Assembly: GCF_025499425.1 (NCBI RefSeq)
Contig: NZ_JAIMCB010000004.1
Location: forward strand, 248,001 to 312,000
Length of the DNA stretch: 64,000 nucleotides
Reading direction: 5' to 3'
Source: Acidiferrimicrobium sp. IK
Lineage (GTDB): Bacteria; Actinomycetota; Acidimicrobiia; Acidimicrobiales; Palsa-688
This document shows positions 16,613 through 28,156 of the stretch, piece by piece. The notes under the pieces are model-generated. The model searched no databases and was not told where the DNA came from. It saw only the letters and a program-made list of their open reading frames with translations. Every line of letters begins with the position of its first letter. The stretch's first letter is position 1. The translations under genes and the position numbers were made by a program.

Positions 16613-17858
16613 CCGCGACCAGCGTCAGGGCGCACAAGCCGGTGGCGCACAGCAGCACCACGGTCGTGTCCGCGGCGCCGGCCAGGCTGGAGATGACGAC
16701 CGGCGCCGCGAACCCGATGTAGGTCAGCGCGTAAAAGACCGCGGTGAGGCCGGCCAGGGCGTCGGGCCGGGCCACCCGCTGCACCTCGAGCAGGCCCGAC
16801 ACCAGACACGTGCCGTACCCGGCGCCGAGCAGCACCGCCGCCACCAGCACCAGCCACGGCTGGGCGGTGGCGGCCGCCGCCGCGCCCATCGCCATCCCCG
16901 CGGTTACCGACCCCAGGCCGGCCTGCATCCCCCGCGCCTCGGAGCGGATGTCGAGCCGGCGGGCGTAGGGCTGGACCGCCACGCCGACCAGCAAGGTCAA
17001 CCCGGCCACCACCGCCGCGAACAGGACCTCGTAGTGGCCGGTGCGGCGGGTCACCTGCGCGGGGAGGACCGCGAAGGCCACCGACGCGGCCGCGAACACC
17101 CACGGCGCCATCGGGGCGGCCATGCGAACAAAGCGCGGGTCGGGGCGCCGGGAGCGGAGCGGGGCCGGCCGGCGATCTCCGAACAGCCCCCCACGTCCGG
17201 GACCCTCAAGGCGAGCCGGTGGCGCGGCGAGGCCCCCGGCGCCGACCGTCTCGGGGGCCCGCCACACCCACGGGGCGGCGACCACGACGACCACCAGGTG
17301 CGCGATGTAGGGGACGACCGTCGGCGCCGGCGCCCACTGGGCCAGGACTCCGGCCACCAGCGGGCCGGCCCCGAACCCGGCGCTCAGGGCCACGGCGGCC
17401 CGGCGGGCGCCGACGTGGGGGTCGCCGACATCCCCCCAAGGCGGCGACGACAGCTCCTTGACCCAGGCGGTCCCCGGCGCGAACGCCAAGCCGGAGACCA
17501 CCCCGGCCAAGAAGCGGCCCGGGTACAGTGCGCCGACCCCGACGGTGCCGCCGAGCATCAAGGTGACGGTGGCCAGCGCCGACAGACCGACCACCGGGAC
17601 GACGATGCGCCGGCCGTGACGGTCCGAGAGGCGGCCGCCGATTAGCAGCGCCGGGATCAGGCCCACGGCGTACACCCCGAAGAGGGCGTTGGCGGTAGTA
17701 GCGCTGATGTGGGCGTGCTGGCGGTAGGCGAGGAGCAGCGAGCTGAACTGGTTGGCGCCCCAGCCGACAGTAAAGAGGGCGGCCGCCGCTCCGACCCAGG
17801 ATCCCGCCGGCGCCCGACTCGCGATACGACCGCCGACGGACGTGGAGGGCGCCTGCAC
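16581..17858 (-). CDS. MFS transporter
   Basis: About 425 residues with roughly twelve hydrophobic helices. The loop 2-3 motif is GGRLSDRHGRRIVV, a clear MFS A-motif. The central loop is long and Pro/Arg-rich. The chain begins with a short polar stretch before the first helix (AAAALFTVGWGANQFSSLLL). GTG 17858 is chosen because upstream translation looks non-coding. Substrate unknown. The neighbouring PadR regulator suggests drug or aromatic efflux (inference). Confidence 0.8.
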   Translation of the reverse strand: MQAPSTSVGGRIASRAPAGSWVGAAAALFTVGWGANQFSSLLLAYRQHAHISATTANALFGVYAVGLIPALLIGGRLSDRHGRRIVVPVVGLSALATVTLMLGGTVGVGALYPGRFLAGVVSGLAFAPGTAWVKELSSPPWGDVGDPHVGARRAAVALSAGFGAGPLVAGVLAQWAPAPTVVPYIAHLVVVVVAAPWVWRAPETVGAGGLAAPPARLEGPGRGGLFGDRRPAPLRSRRPDPRFVRMAAPMAPWVFAAASVAFAVLPAQVTRRTGHYEVLFAAVVAGLTLLVGVAVQPYARRLDIRSEARGMQAGLGSVTAGMAMGAAAAATAQPWLVLVAAVLLGAGYGTCLVSGLLEVQRVARPDALAGLTAVFYALTYIGFAAPVVISSLAGAADTTVVLLCATGLCALTLVAVSAGRRRLGA

Positions 17859-17976
17859 CGGGGAAGTGTACGGAACACCGCCGCCTTCACCCGCCCAGAA
17901 GCGATCACTTGAAGCTTCATACGAGCGGGTACGGTGGTGACCGTCCGGGTCCCGCCGGTCGTGCGAGGAGAGTGCC

Positions 17977-18489
17977 GTGCCCATCCACCGTCTCAACCAT
18001 GCCGTCCTCTACGTGCGCGACGCCGAGCGCAGCGCCCGGTTCTTCGAGGAGGTGCTCGCGTTCCGCCGCGTCGGCGCCTACCGCTTCCCCGGGGCGGTGT
18101 TCCTCCAGGCTCCGGCATCCACCAACGACCACGATCTGGGCCTCTTCAGTGTCGGAGATCAGGCGGGCGACACCACCGCCGGGCGCGGCTCGGTCGGCCT
18201 GTACCACCTGGCGTGGGAGGTCGACACCCTCGGTGACCTGGTCAGCTACCGGCAGGCCCTGTCGGCGGCGGGGGTGCTGGTCGGCGCCTCCGACCACGGG
18301 GCGACTCGGTCGCTCTACGCCAAAGACCCCGACGGGCTGGAGATGGAGCTGGCCTGGGTGGTCCCCGCCGATCGTCTCGGCCCCTCCGACCGGGCCGGGA
18401 CCCGGCCCCTGGATCTGGACGCTGACATCGCCCGCTTCGGGATCGACACGCCCGGGGGCTACGGGATCAGCCGGCCAGCGCCGGCCTGA
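17977..18489 (+). CDS. VOC-family protein (catechol 2,3-dioxygenase-like)
   Basis: A 170-residue glyoxalase/dioxygenase-fold protein. Two beta-alpha-beta-beta-beta modules are visible: HRLNHAVLYVRDAERSARFF with a metal-ligand His, then SVGLYHLAWEVDTLGDL with a second His and KDPDGLEMELAWV with the Glu ligand. This 2-His-1-Glu arrangement is usual for iron or zinc VOC enzymes. GAGGAGAG precedes GTG 17977. The reaction cannot be assigned; ring cleavage, thiol conjugation or isomerisation are all possible. Confidence 0.82.
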   Translation: MPIHRLNHAVLYVRDAERSARFFEEVLAFRRVGAYRFPGAVFLQAPASTNDHDLGLFSVGDQAGDTTAGRGSVGLYHLAWEVDTLGDLVSYRQALSAAGVLVGASDHGATRSLYAKDPDGLEMELAWVVPADRLGPSDRAGTRPLDLDADIARFGIDTPGGYGISRPAPA

Positions 18490-18550
18490 GCAAGGAACAT
18501 AGGAACTCTATACAATGGTACGGAATCGAGTGGACGGACAAGGAGCCAGC

Positions 18551-19024
18551 ATGCGCAACGGGCCGGTCGTGGTAGGCGTCGATGGGTCCCCGGAGAGCGT
18601 CCTGGCGCTGGAGCGGGCCGTCGAGTTGATCGAGAGCCGCCCGGCCGACGCCCGCATGGGCGGCGCATCGGAGCTGGTAGCGGTGCACGTCCGAGCCAAC
18701 GGCGCGCTGGCCTACATGGCTCCCGGGGCCGGTGACAAGATCTGCGACGCCCTCGACCAGGTCGAGTCCTCGGCCCGGCGGGTCACCGAGGACGCGGTGG
18801 CCGGCCGTCGGATCCGGTGGGACTTCGTGGTCCGCCAAGGCGAGACCGCTCGGGAGCTGACCCGGGAGGCCGAGGCCCGCCACGCGGGAGTGGTCGTAGT
18901 GGGCGGTCACCGCCACTCGGCCATCTCCAGCGCCCTGGTCAGGTCGGTCGACAGCGCGATGGTCCACACCTACGACGGGACGCTGATGATCGTGCGGCCC
19001 GAGCCGGCGCCGAGCGGGTCGTAA
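18551..19024 (+). CDS. Universal stress protein, second copy
   Basis: A 157-residue Usp-fold protein starting VVVGVDGSPES. The C-terminal ATP-binding glycines of the first copy are not conserved (GGHRHSAISSALVRSV instead of G-x2-G-x9-G-S), so nucleotide binding is doubtful. AAGGAG lies 6 nt before ATG 18551. No DosR-like box is upstream. A TACAAT at 18511-18516 could be a -10 element of a housekeeping-type promoter. Confidence 0.8.
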   Translation: MRNGPVVVGVDGSPESVLALERAVELIESRPADARMGGASELVAVHVRANGALAYMAPGAGDKICDALDQVESSARRVTEDAVAGRRIRWDFVVRQGETARELTREAEARHAGVVVVGGHRHSAISSALVRSVDSAMVHTYDGTLMIVRPEPAPSGS

Positions 19025-19053
19025 CCCGCCGGCACCTGCCAGCATGGGGGCCG

Positions 19054-19293
19054 ATGGCGACCCACGACGACGAGGTGACCGGCCGCTCGGGCACGGTGAC
19101 GGTCCGGATCCGAGGCGGGGAGCTGCCCGGAGAGGTCCAGGTGTCGATCCGGGGAGGCACGGAGAGCTTCATCGCCTATTCCGACCAGGAGATCGCCCGC
19201 AACGAGACGGTGCTGGTGTACCGCGACCGCGGGGACCGGGCCGTCGACGTGACGCCCTACCCCGAAGGCCGCGTGCTGCAGGACGGTCTCTGA
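19054..19293 (+). CDS. NfeD-like OB-fold small protein
   Basis: A 79-residue soluble protein. Its beta-rich core, GTVTVRIRGGELPGEVQVSI then SFIAYSDQEIARNETVLVY and RAVDVTPYPE, resembles the C-terminal OB-fold domain of NfeD proteins. NfeD proteins are operon partners of SPFH/flotillin proteins, and a flotillin gene follows 54 nt downstream. No membrane segment or protease domain is attached. The assignment rests on pattern and context. Confidence 0.65.
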   Translation: MATHDDEVTGRSGTVTVRIRGGELPGEVQVSIRGGTESFIAYSDQEIARNETVLVYRDRGDRAVDVTPYPEGRVLQDGL

Positions 19294-19347
19294 CAAGATC
19301 GATCCTGCGCCGGCGACGTCAGGGCGCTTGAGCGGAGGGAGCAACCC

Positions 19348-20478
19348 GTGTTCGGCTATCGCATCCCCGATCCCGACGAGGCGATGATCATCAGCGGGGC
19401 CAAGGCCCGAGGCGACGACGGCACGCCGTTTCGCATCGTCACCGGCCACGGCAAGTTCGTCAACCCGATCAGGTCGAAGGTGTCGTTCCTGTCGCTGTCC
19501 ATGCAGGAGGCGGAGGTCCAAGAGCCCTGCGTCACCCAACAGGGGATCACGCTCATGGTCAAGGCGGTGATCGCGTTCAAAGTGGGTGACGACACCGCCT
19601 CGATCGTCAACGCGGCCCGCCGGTTCCTGGCCGACGAGGACCAGATGCCCCGACTGACCGGCAGGATCTTCGCCGGGCATCTGCGCTCCATCGTCGGGTC
19701 GATGACCGTCGAGGACCTGATCCGCGAACGTCAGAAGCTGGCCGAGGAGATCCTCGACGCGTCCAAGCCGGAGATGGCCAAGCTGGGTCTGGTCGTCGAC
19801 TCGCTGCAGATCGAGAGCATCGACGACCAGGGGTCGGGCTACATCAACGCCCTGTCCCAACCGCACGTCGCTGCAGTCAACCAGGCCGCGCAGATCGCCC
19901 AGGCCCAAGCGGACCAGGCCGCCGCCGAGGCCCGCCAGGAGAGCGAACGCAATCAGGCCGATTACGTCCGACAGACCTCCATCGCCCAGGCCCGCTACAA
20001 AGCCGAGGTCGACCAGGCCCAGGCCAAGTCCGCCCAGGCCGGTCCGCTGGCCGCCGCCCAGGCTCAGCAGGAGGTCCTGGCCGAGCAGGCCAAGGTGGCC
20101 ACCAAGAACGCCGAGCTGCGCAAGCAGCAGCTCGTCGCGGAGGTCGGCGCTCCCGCGGAGGCCGAGGCCGAGCGGATCCGTACCATCGCCAGGGCCAACG
20201 CCGACTCGACGACCTTCGCCGCGGAGGCCGCCGCGGCCAACGGCCGCGTCGCCCTCGACCAGCAGCTCATCGCCATGCTCCCCCAGATCAGCCAGAACCT
20301 GGCGGCGGGGCTGGCCAACGCCAACGTGACCATCCTCGACGGCGCCGCCGGCTACAACCATGTGGTGGCCGAGCTCGGGGCGCAGGCCGCCGCCATCCTC
20401 GGCGCGGTCCGCAGCGCATCCAACGCCGGCGGCGCCGGCTCGTCTCGTCCCCCGTCGGAGCGCGCCGTCGGCAGCTGA
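19348..20478 (+). CDS. SPFH-domain (flotillin-like) protein
   Basis: A 376-residue protein with an N-terminal SPFH/band-7 domain (about 1-160: ALTLMVKAV-type strand core, then FAGHLRSIVGSMTVEDLIRE) and a long Ala/Gln/Glu-rich coiled coil from about 170 to 300 with repeated AEA and QAQ units. Bacterial flotillins scaffold membrane microdomains. There is no clear membrane helix at the N-terminus, only a short hydrophobic patch, so attachment may be peripheral. It is paired with the upstream NfeD-like gene, as in many bacteria. Confidence 0.88.
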   Translation: MFGYRIPDPDEAMIISGAKARGDDGTPFRIVTGHGKFVNPIRSKVSFLSLSMQEAEVQEPCVTQQGITLMVKAVIAFKVGDDTASIVNAARRFLADEDQMPRLTGRIFAGHLRSIVGSMTVEDLIRERQKLAEEILDASKPEMAKLGLVVDSLQIESIDDQGSGYINALSQPHVAAVNQAAQIAQAQADQAAAEARQESERNQADYVRQTSIAQARYKAEVDQAQAKSAQAGPLAAAQAQQEVLAEQAKVATKNAELRKQQLVAEVGAPAEAEAERIRTIARANADSTTFAAEAAAANGRVALDQQLIAMLPQISQNLAAGLANANVTILDGAAGYNHVVAELGAQAAAILGAVRSASNAGGAGSSRPPSERAVGS

Positions 20479-20595
20479 CCTTCGGCGTCGGCGTGCCGGT
20501 GAGCGCCGCCGCCCGCTGTCAGATCCGCGTCACCGTTCACGAGGACGTCATAGAGACGACATTTCTGCGGTGATCACGTTGAGCAGACTCGGGTC

Positions 20596-20894
<299 letters not shown>

Positions 20895-20898
<4 letters not shown>

Positions 20899-21240
20899 AG
20901 CCCGGCGAGGTGCTCCCAGCCGAGGGGACGATCACCCTCAACGAAGGTCGCCCGCTGACCGCGCTGGTGGTCCACAACACCGGCGACCGGCCGGTGCAGG
21001 TCGGATCGCACTTCCACTTCGCCGAGGCCAACGCGGCCCTGGCGTTCGACCGGGCGACAGCCCGGGGTCAGCGCCTGGCGGTGCCGGCGGGCACCAGCGT
21101 CCGCTTCGAGCCTGGGATCGGCCGGGAGGTGACGCTGGTGCCCTTCGCGGGATGCCGCTACGTCGCCGGTTTCCGAGGCGAGGTCGCCGGCCCGCTCGAC
21201 GGCTCGCGCCACGAGCCCGAGGCGGGGCAGGGCGGCGTGG

Positions 21241-21257
<17 letters not shown>
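20895..21257 (+). CDS. ureB: Urease subunit beta
   Basis: A 120-residue beta subunit: [18 protein letters not shown] at the start, then [16 protein letters not shown] and the [15 protein letters not shown] segment. The last 20 residues are a Gly-rich tail. The ATG overlaps the end of ureA, and the 3' end overlaps the likely GTG start of ureC by 17 nt. Confidence 0.97.
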
Positions 21258-22971
<1,714 letters not shown>

Positions 22972-22975
22972 CCCG

Positions 22976-23668
22976 GTGCCGGCCGTGAGCACCTCCGCAG
23001 CGCTGCTGATGCTGGCCGACTCGCGTCTGCCCACCGGCGGTCACGCCCACTCGGGTGGCATGGAGGAGGCGGTGGCCCGCGGCGCGGTCGGCGGCGCCGG
23101 GGACCTCGAGCGGTGGCTCCGGGGGCGGCTGCACGCCGTCGGTGTGCTCGACGCGGCGTTCGCGGTCGCCGCCCATGCCCGCAGCGAGCACCCGGCCGAC
23201 TGGGCTGCCGTCGACGCCGAGTGGTCGGCTCGAACGCCCTCCCCGGCGCTGCGGCGAGCCGGGCGGGCGCAGGGGCGGGGGTTGCTGCGGGCGGCTCGGG
23301 CGTGCTGGCCGGCGCCGCTGCTCGAGCAGCTCGCCCGCGACCTGCCGGGAGGGCCGCCGTGGCCGATCGCCCTCGGCGGGGCCGGCCGGGCCGCAGGCTG
23401 CGACCCCCACGACGTGGCCCTCACCGCGGCCACCGCCGCGCTGAGCGGCCCGGCGTGGGCCACCACCCGGCTCCTCGGCACCGACCCCTTCGCCGTCGCG
23501 GCGGTGCTGGCCGGTCTGGCGCCGGCCGTCGAGGAGGTCGCCGCCGCCGCTCTGGCTCACGCTGACCCAGCCCGCTCCCTGGCCGACCTGCCGACCCTGT
23601 CCGCCCCCCTTCTCGACCTCGGCGCCGAGCGCCACGCCACCTGGGAGGTGCGTCTGTTTGCATCCTGA
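22976..23668 (+). CDS. ureF: Urease accessory protein UreF
   Basis: An all-helical accessory protein of 230 residues that works with UreD and UreG in nickel insertion and GTPase gating. [20 protein letters not shown] is the conserved opening. It starts 4 nt after ureC and its end overlaps the ureG start. The body is unusually Ala/Arg-rich, as is common for actinobacterial UreF. Confidence 0.9.
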   Translation: MPAVSTSAALLMLADSRLPTGGHAHSGGMEEAVARGAVGGAGDLERWLRGRLHAVGVLDAAFAVAAHARSEHPADWAAVDAEWSARTPSPALRRAGRAQGRGLLRAARACWPAPLLEQLARDLPGGPPWPIALGGAGRAAGCDPHDVALTAATAALSGPAWATTRLLGTDPFAVAAVLAGLAPAVEEVAAAALAHADPARSLADLPTLSAPLLDLGAERHATWEVRLFAS

Positions 23669-24395
23669 CTCGACCGACGCGGCCCGTCGTCCCGGCGACG
23701 GGAGCGACCACGATCACCACCATCCCGATCCCGCCGCCTTCGGCGGTAGAGGGGACCGCCCCGCCGAGATGCCCATCGCCGGGCGGCCGGTGCGCGTCGG
23801 GGTGGGCGGCCCCGTCGGCAGCGGCAAGACCGCGCTTTTGGCCGCCCTGTGCCGAGCGCTCGCCCCGTCCGTCTCGCTCGCGGCGGTGACCAACGACATC
23901 TACACCGCCGAAGACGCCGCGATCCTCCGGCGCGCCGCGGTCCTCTCCGATGACCGCATCGTGGCCGTGCAGACCGGGTGCTGCCCCCACACCGCGATCC
24001 GCGACGACATCAGCGCCAACCTCGACGCGCTCGAGGGGCTCGAAGCGCGCCACCCCGACCTCGATCTGATCCTCGTCGAGTCCGGCGGCGACAACCTCAC
24101 CGCCACCTTCAGCTACGGGCTGGTGGACCGCCAGATCTTCGTCATCGACGTGGCCGGCGGCGACAAGGTGCCCCGCAAGGGCGGCCCGGGGATCACCAGC
24201 TCCGACCTGCTCGTGATCAACAAGACGGACCTGGCCGCCCTGGTCGGAGCCGACCTCGAGGTGATGGCACGCGACGCCCGGGCTGCGCGGGGCTCCAGGC
24301 CGGTGGCCTTCACCAGCCTGGCGGAGGACCCCCTCGCCGGTCCCGTCGTCGACTGGCTCCGCCGGGAGGGGGCGTGCGCGCCTGCGCCCGCCTGA
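23658..24395 (+). CDS. ureG: Urease accessory GTPase UreG
   Basis: A 245-residue SIMIBI-class GTPase that delivers nickel. The P-loop is GGPVGSGKT, the metal-binding CPH motif is in [13 protein letters not shown], followed by [16 protein letters not shown] and a VINKTDL guanine-specificity motif. The N-terminus has a His-rich stretch (DHDHHH) that could store nickel, which is notable because no ureE gene is present. The probable start is TTG 23658, overlapping ureF. Confidence 0.95.
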   Translation: MHPDSTDAARRPGDGSDHDHHHPDPAAFGGRGDRPAEMPIAGRPVRVGVGGPVGSGKTALLAALCRALAPSVSLAAVTNDIYTAEDAAILRRAAVLSDDRIVAVQTGCCPHTAIRDDISANLDALEGLEARHPDLDLILVESGGDNLTATFSYGLVDRQIFVIDVAGGDKVPRKGGPGITSSDLLVINKTDLAALVGADLEVMARDARAARGSRPVAFTSLAEDPLAGPVVDWLRREGACAPAPA

Positions 24396-25092
24396 GCGTT
24401 GAGCGCGACCCGGCCGGCGCCCCGCATCGCATCGTCGAGATGGAGTCCGCCGCGCCGGTCAGCTGGAGGCCGACGCCGGGCGCGATGTACATCGTCGGCG
24501 CCGCGGCGTCCCCGGTCGCCGACGACGACGTGAGCTTGGAGATCGACGTCGGGGCGGGCGCCTGCCTCGCGGTGCGCTCCGCCGCGGCGACCGTCGCGTG
24601 GCGGGGCCGGGGGACACTGCAGCGGGTCCGTGCCCGGGTCGAGGCCGGCGGCGGGCTGGACTGGGCCCCCGAACCGGTGATCGCCACCGGCGGGTGCCGT
24701 CACGCCCAGCACGCCGCCGTGGCCGTCGCCGCCGGCGGTTGGTTGGTGTGGGAGGAGCAGCTCGTCCTCGGCCGCCACAACGAGTCGCCCGGCGTGCTGC
24801 ACGCCTCGCTGTCGGTGGAGGTCGCCGGCCGTGCGCTGCTGCGCCACGGGCTGCGCGTCGGGGATCCCGGGACGGGCTGGGACAGCGAGGCGGTGCTCGG
24901 CGCGGCCCGGGCCGGCGGCCTCCTCGTCGTCGCGGGCCGCGCCCCGGCCCCCGACGCGCAAGGCCCCGGGTGGTCGGTGATGGCCCTGGACGGCCCCGGG
25001 AGCATGGGCCTGGCCGTGGCCCCCGACGCGATCACCCTGGCGCAGGCCATGGGCGAGATGCGCGCCGCGCTCGGCGTGGGTAGGGAACGTCC

Positions 25093-25105
<13 letters not shown>
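24374..25105 (+). CDS. ureD: Urease accessory protein UreD
   Basis: A 243-residue scaffold protein that binds apo-urease. The beta-rich pattern is recognisable: [29 protein letters not shown] and [21 protein letters not shown] 24374 lies inside ureG (22-nt overlap), giving tight coupling. The 3' end overlaps the aldo/keto reductase start by 13 nt. The order ABCFGD without ureE is the same as in Mycobacterium tuberculosis. Confidence 0.88.
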
Positions 25106-26064
<959 letters not shown>

Positions 26065-26089
26065 CGGCCCCCCGAGCCGCCCGGCTCGC

Positions 26090-26974
26090 TCAGCGCTCCG
26101 CCAGCGCCTCCAACCACGGCAGGATGGCGTCGTTGAACGCGTCGTTGCGGTCACCGGCGATCATGTGGCCGGCACCGGCCACATCCGCGTAGGACGCGTC
26201 GGGTACCACCGCCAGGAACAGGCGGGCGCCTTCCTCGCTCAAAAGGTCGCTCTGACGGCCCCGGACCAGCAGGATCGGAGCCCGGACGGCTCGCGCCGCG
26301 CTCTCCAGGCGTTCGGGGTCGACCAGCGACATGCGGGTCTCGTCGGTGCCCCCCGACGGGCCCCGCATGAAGCGGGGATCCCAGTGCCACCGCCACCGGC
26401 CGTCGGGCCGGCGGCGCAAGTTCTTCCCCAGGCCGGACAGATCCGCGGGGCGGGGGCGGTGCGGGTTGTAGGCGGCGATGGCATCAGCCGCCTCCTCCAG
26501 CGAGGCGAAACCCTCTTCGGCCCGGGCCAGCATGAAGGAGGTGATCCGATCGGTCCCGGCCTGCTCGATTCGCGGCGCGACGTCCACGAGCACCAGGCCC
26601 CGGGCCGCCGCCCCGAGCTCGCCGACCGCAAGGAGGGAGGTCACCCCTCCGAGGGACGCGCCGATCAGGACCGGCGGCGACGGCAGCGACGACGCGACGG
26701 CGGCCACGTCACCGGCGAAGGCTTCGGCCCGGTAGTCGCCGTCGTCGGGCCAGCCGCTGTCGCCGTGGCCGCGCAGGTCGACGGTGTAGGCACACCATCC
26801 GGCGTCGGCGAGGCCTTCAGCGGTGCGCCGCCACGATTGGCGGGTCTGTCCGCCGCCGTGGAGCAACACGACGGGCGGCCCCGACAGGTCACCGCTGCGG
26901 TCGCCGGCGATGCGCACGCCTCCGGCGCCGGCGAACTCCACCGGGGTCGGCCCGGTCGCGGGCTGGGCGCTCAT
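26090..26974 (-). CDS. Alpha/beta hydrolase
   Basis: A 294-residue cytosolic hydrolase. The oxyanion HGGG segment is VVLLHGGGQTRQSW, the nucleophile elbow is GASLGG (Ser), and the catalytic His is in GAGHMIAGDRND. The cap region has the DLRGHGDSGW strand typical of esterases, epoxide hydrolases and C-C hydrolases. Its ATG overlaps the stop of tesB (ATGA), so the two are an operon and an acyl ester or thioester substrate is plausible. Confidence 0.85.
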   Translation of the reverse strand: MSAQPATGPTPVEFAGAGGVRIAGDRSGDLSGPPVVLLHGGGQTRQSWRRTAEGLADAGWCAYTVDLRGHGDSGWPDDGDYRAEAFAGDVAAVASSLPSPPVLIGASLGGVTSLLAVGELGAAARGLVLVDVAPRIEQAGTDRITSFMLARAEEGFASLEEAADAIAAYNPHRPRPADLSGLGKNLRRRPDGRWRWHWDPRFMRGPSGGTDETRMSLVDPERLESAARAVRAPILLVRGRQSDLLSEEGARLFLAVVPDASYADVAGAGHMIAGDRNDAFNDAILPWLEALAER

Positions 26975-27762
26975 GCCGGGCGGGCCCCGGGGCGCAGCAG
27001 GTGCTCCTGGGCCAGCACCGCACCGATCTGGCCATCACGGTTGCGCAGCGCGCCCGAGTACAGCGACCGGCCGCCCATCGCGGTCCAAGACAGCAGGTCG
27101 AGGAACACCCAGTCGTCGGCGTCGATCGGCTGGTGGAACCAGATGGCGTGGTCGAGGGAAGGCCCGCCCCACCCCTCACGGGCGTAGCGGGGCTCGGGGA
27201 ACGCGGCGCCGAAATCGGACAGGTACGCCAGCGCGCACGCCTGGAGGATCGGGTCGGGGCCAACTGGTTGACGGACCTTCACCCACATCTGCCCGGCCAT
27301 GTCCTCGGCGTCGCCCAGCCACCGCTGATCGAACAGCCCGTGGACCACCCAGTCCCGGTCCGAGGACGGCAGCATCTCCGGGTCGGGGGGCACCTGGGCG
27401 GGCTGGCGGCTGAACTGCACCCCGTCCTCTTTCACGTGGAACGACGCCGACATCGTGAAGATCACCTCGCCGTGCTGCACCGCCTCGACGTGGCGGGCCG
27501 AGAAGCTGCGGCCGTCTCGGTCCCGGTCGACGCGCAAGATGACCGGCCAGTCCGGCTTGCCTGCCCGCAGGAAGTAGCCGTGCAGCGAGTGGGGGCGCCT
27601 TCCCTCCGGCACGGTGAGGCTGGCGGCCATCAGGCACTGGGCGGCGACCTGGCCCCCGTAGAGCCTGGCCTGGCCTCGCGACGGTTGGTTGAAGCCGCGG
27701 TACAGATCGCGGTCGAGGGCCTCGAGGTCGAGGATCTCGGTGAGGGTGGTCGCCGTGCGCAT
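26971..27762 (-). CDS. tesB: Acyl-CoA thioesterase II (TesB)
   Basis: A 263-residue double-hotdog thioesterase that releases fatty acids from acyl-CoA. Typical segments are YRGFNQPSRGQARLYGGQVA near the start, RPHSLHGYFLRAG, and SLDHAIWFHQPIDADDW with the catalytic Asp region near the C-terminus. It is first in a two-gene minus-strand operon with the alpha/beta hydrolase. Confidence 0.93.
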   Translation of the reverse strand: MRTATTLTEILDLEALDRDLYRGFNQPSRGQARLYGGQVAAQCLMAASLTVPEGRRPHSLHGYFLRAGKPDWPVILRVDRDRDGRSFSARHVEAVQHGEVIFTMSASFHVKEDGVQFSRQPAQVPPDPEMLPSSDRDWVVHGLFDQRWLGDAEDMAGQMWVKVRQPVGPDPILQACALAYLSDFGAAFPEPRYAREGWGGPSLDHAIWFHQPIDADDWVFLDLLSWTAMGGRSLYSGALRNRDGQIGAVLAQEHLLRPGARPA

Positions 27763-27819
27763 CGTGACAGTCTGGCCAGTCGAGGCTCCCCAGCGCCCAT
27801 CCGCACTACCGTTGCGCCG

Positions 27820-28038
27820 GTGACCCCCGAGGCGCCGGCGACCCCTGAGGCGGCGGTGGCCGCCACCCACGAGTGGTTCGAGCGTCACAGCGGCTGGGCT
27901 CCCCCCGACGAGGGGACGCTCGAGGAGTGGCGGGCCGACGACGTGTGCCGATGCCCCGACGAGTGTCTGGTCGAGTGGGACGGGTGCTGCGAGCACGGGC
28001 TGGCGTCTTGGAGCCTGGTCCTGTCCGCCTTGGACTGA
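27820..28038 (+). CDS. Small Cys-rich hypothetical protein
   Basis: A 72-residue protein, divergent from tesB with 57 nt between. After a Pro/Ala-rich start, EWFERHSGWAPPDEGTLEEW leads into a compact C-x-C-x3-C-x6-CC-x-H cluster (CRCPDECLVEWDGCCEHG) and a hydrophobic WSLVLSALD end. The Cys/His spacing suggests a metal site, probably zinc. I do not recognise a named family. The composition and the tight motif argue strongly for a real gene despite its size. Confidence 0.7.
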   Translation: MTPEAPATPEAAVAATHEWFERHSGWAPPDEGTLEEWRADDVCRCPDECLVEWDGCCEHGLASWSLVLSALD

Positions 28039-28156
28039 GAAAAACGGGCGAGGCGCGCCTGGCGCGCTCGTCAAGCGGCGGGATGCGCGGCCGGCAAGGT
28101 GGGCCCACGGCCGGAACCGGTCAAAGGATGTCCGGTTCGGGGCGGACGATACCTCC

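Noticed and set aside
18490-18550. Possible DosR-like box before the second usp gene
   Set aside because: No match to the GGGAC...TCGGCCC pattern. The region is AT-richer and better explained by an ordinary promoter with TACAAT.
20479-20595. GlnR-type nitrogen-control box before ureA
   Set aside because: A GTCAC at about 20530 hints at an a-site, but the expected b-site and 11-nt periodicity do not follow.
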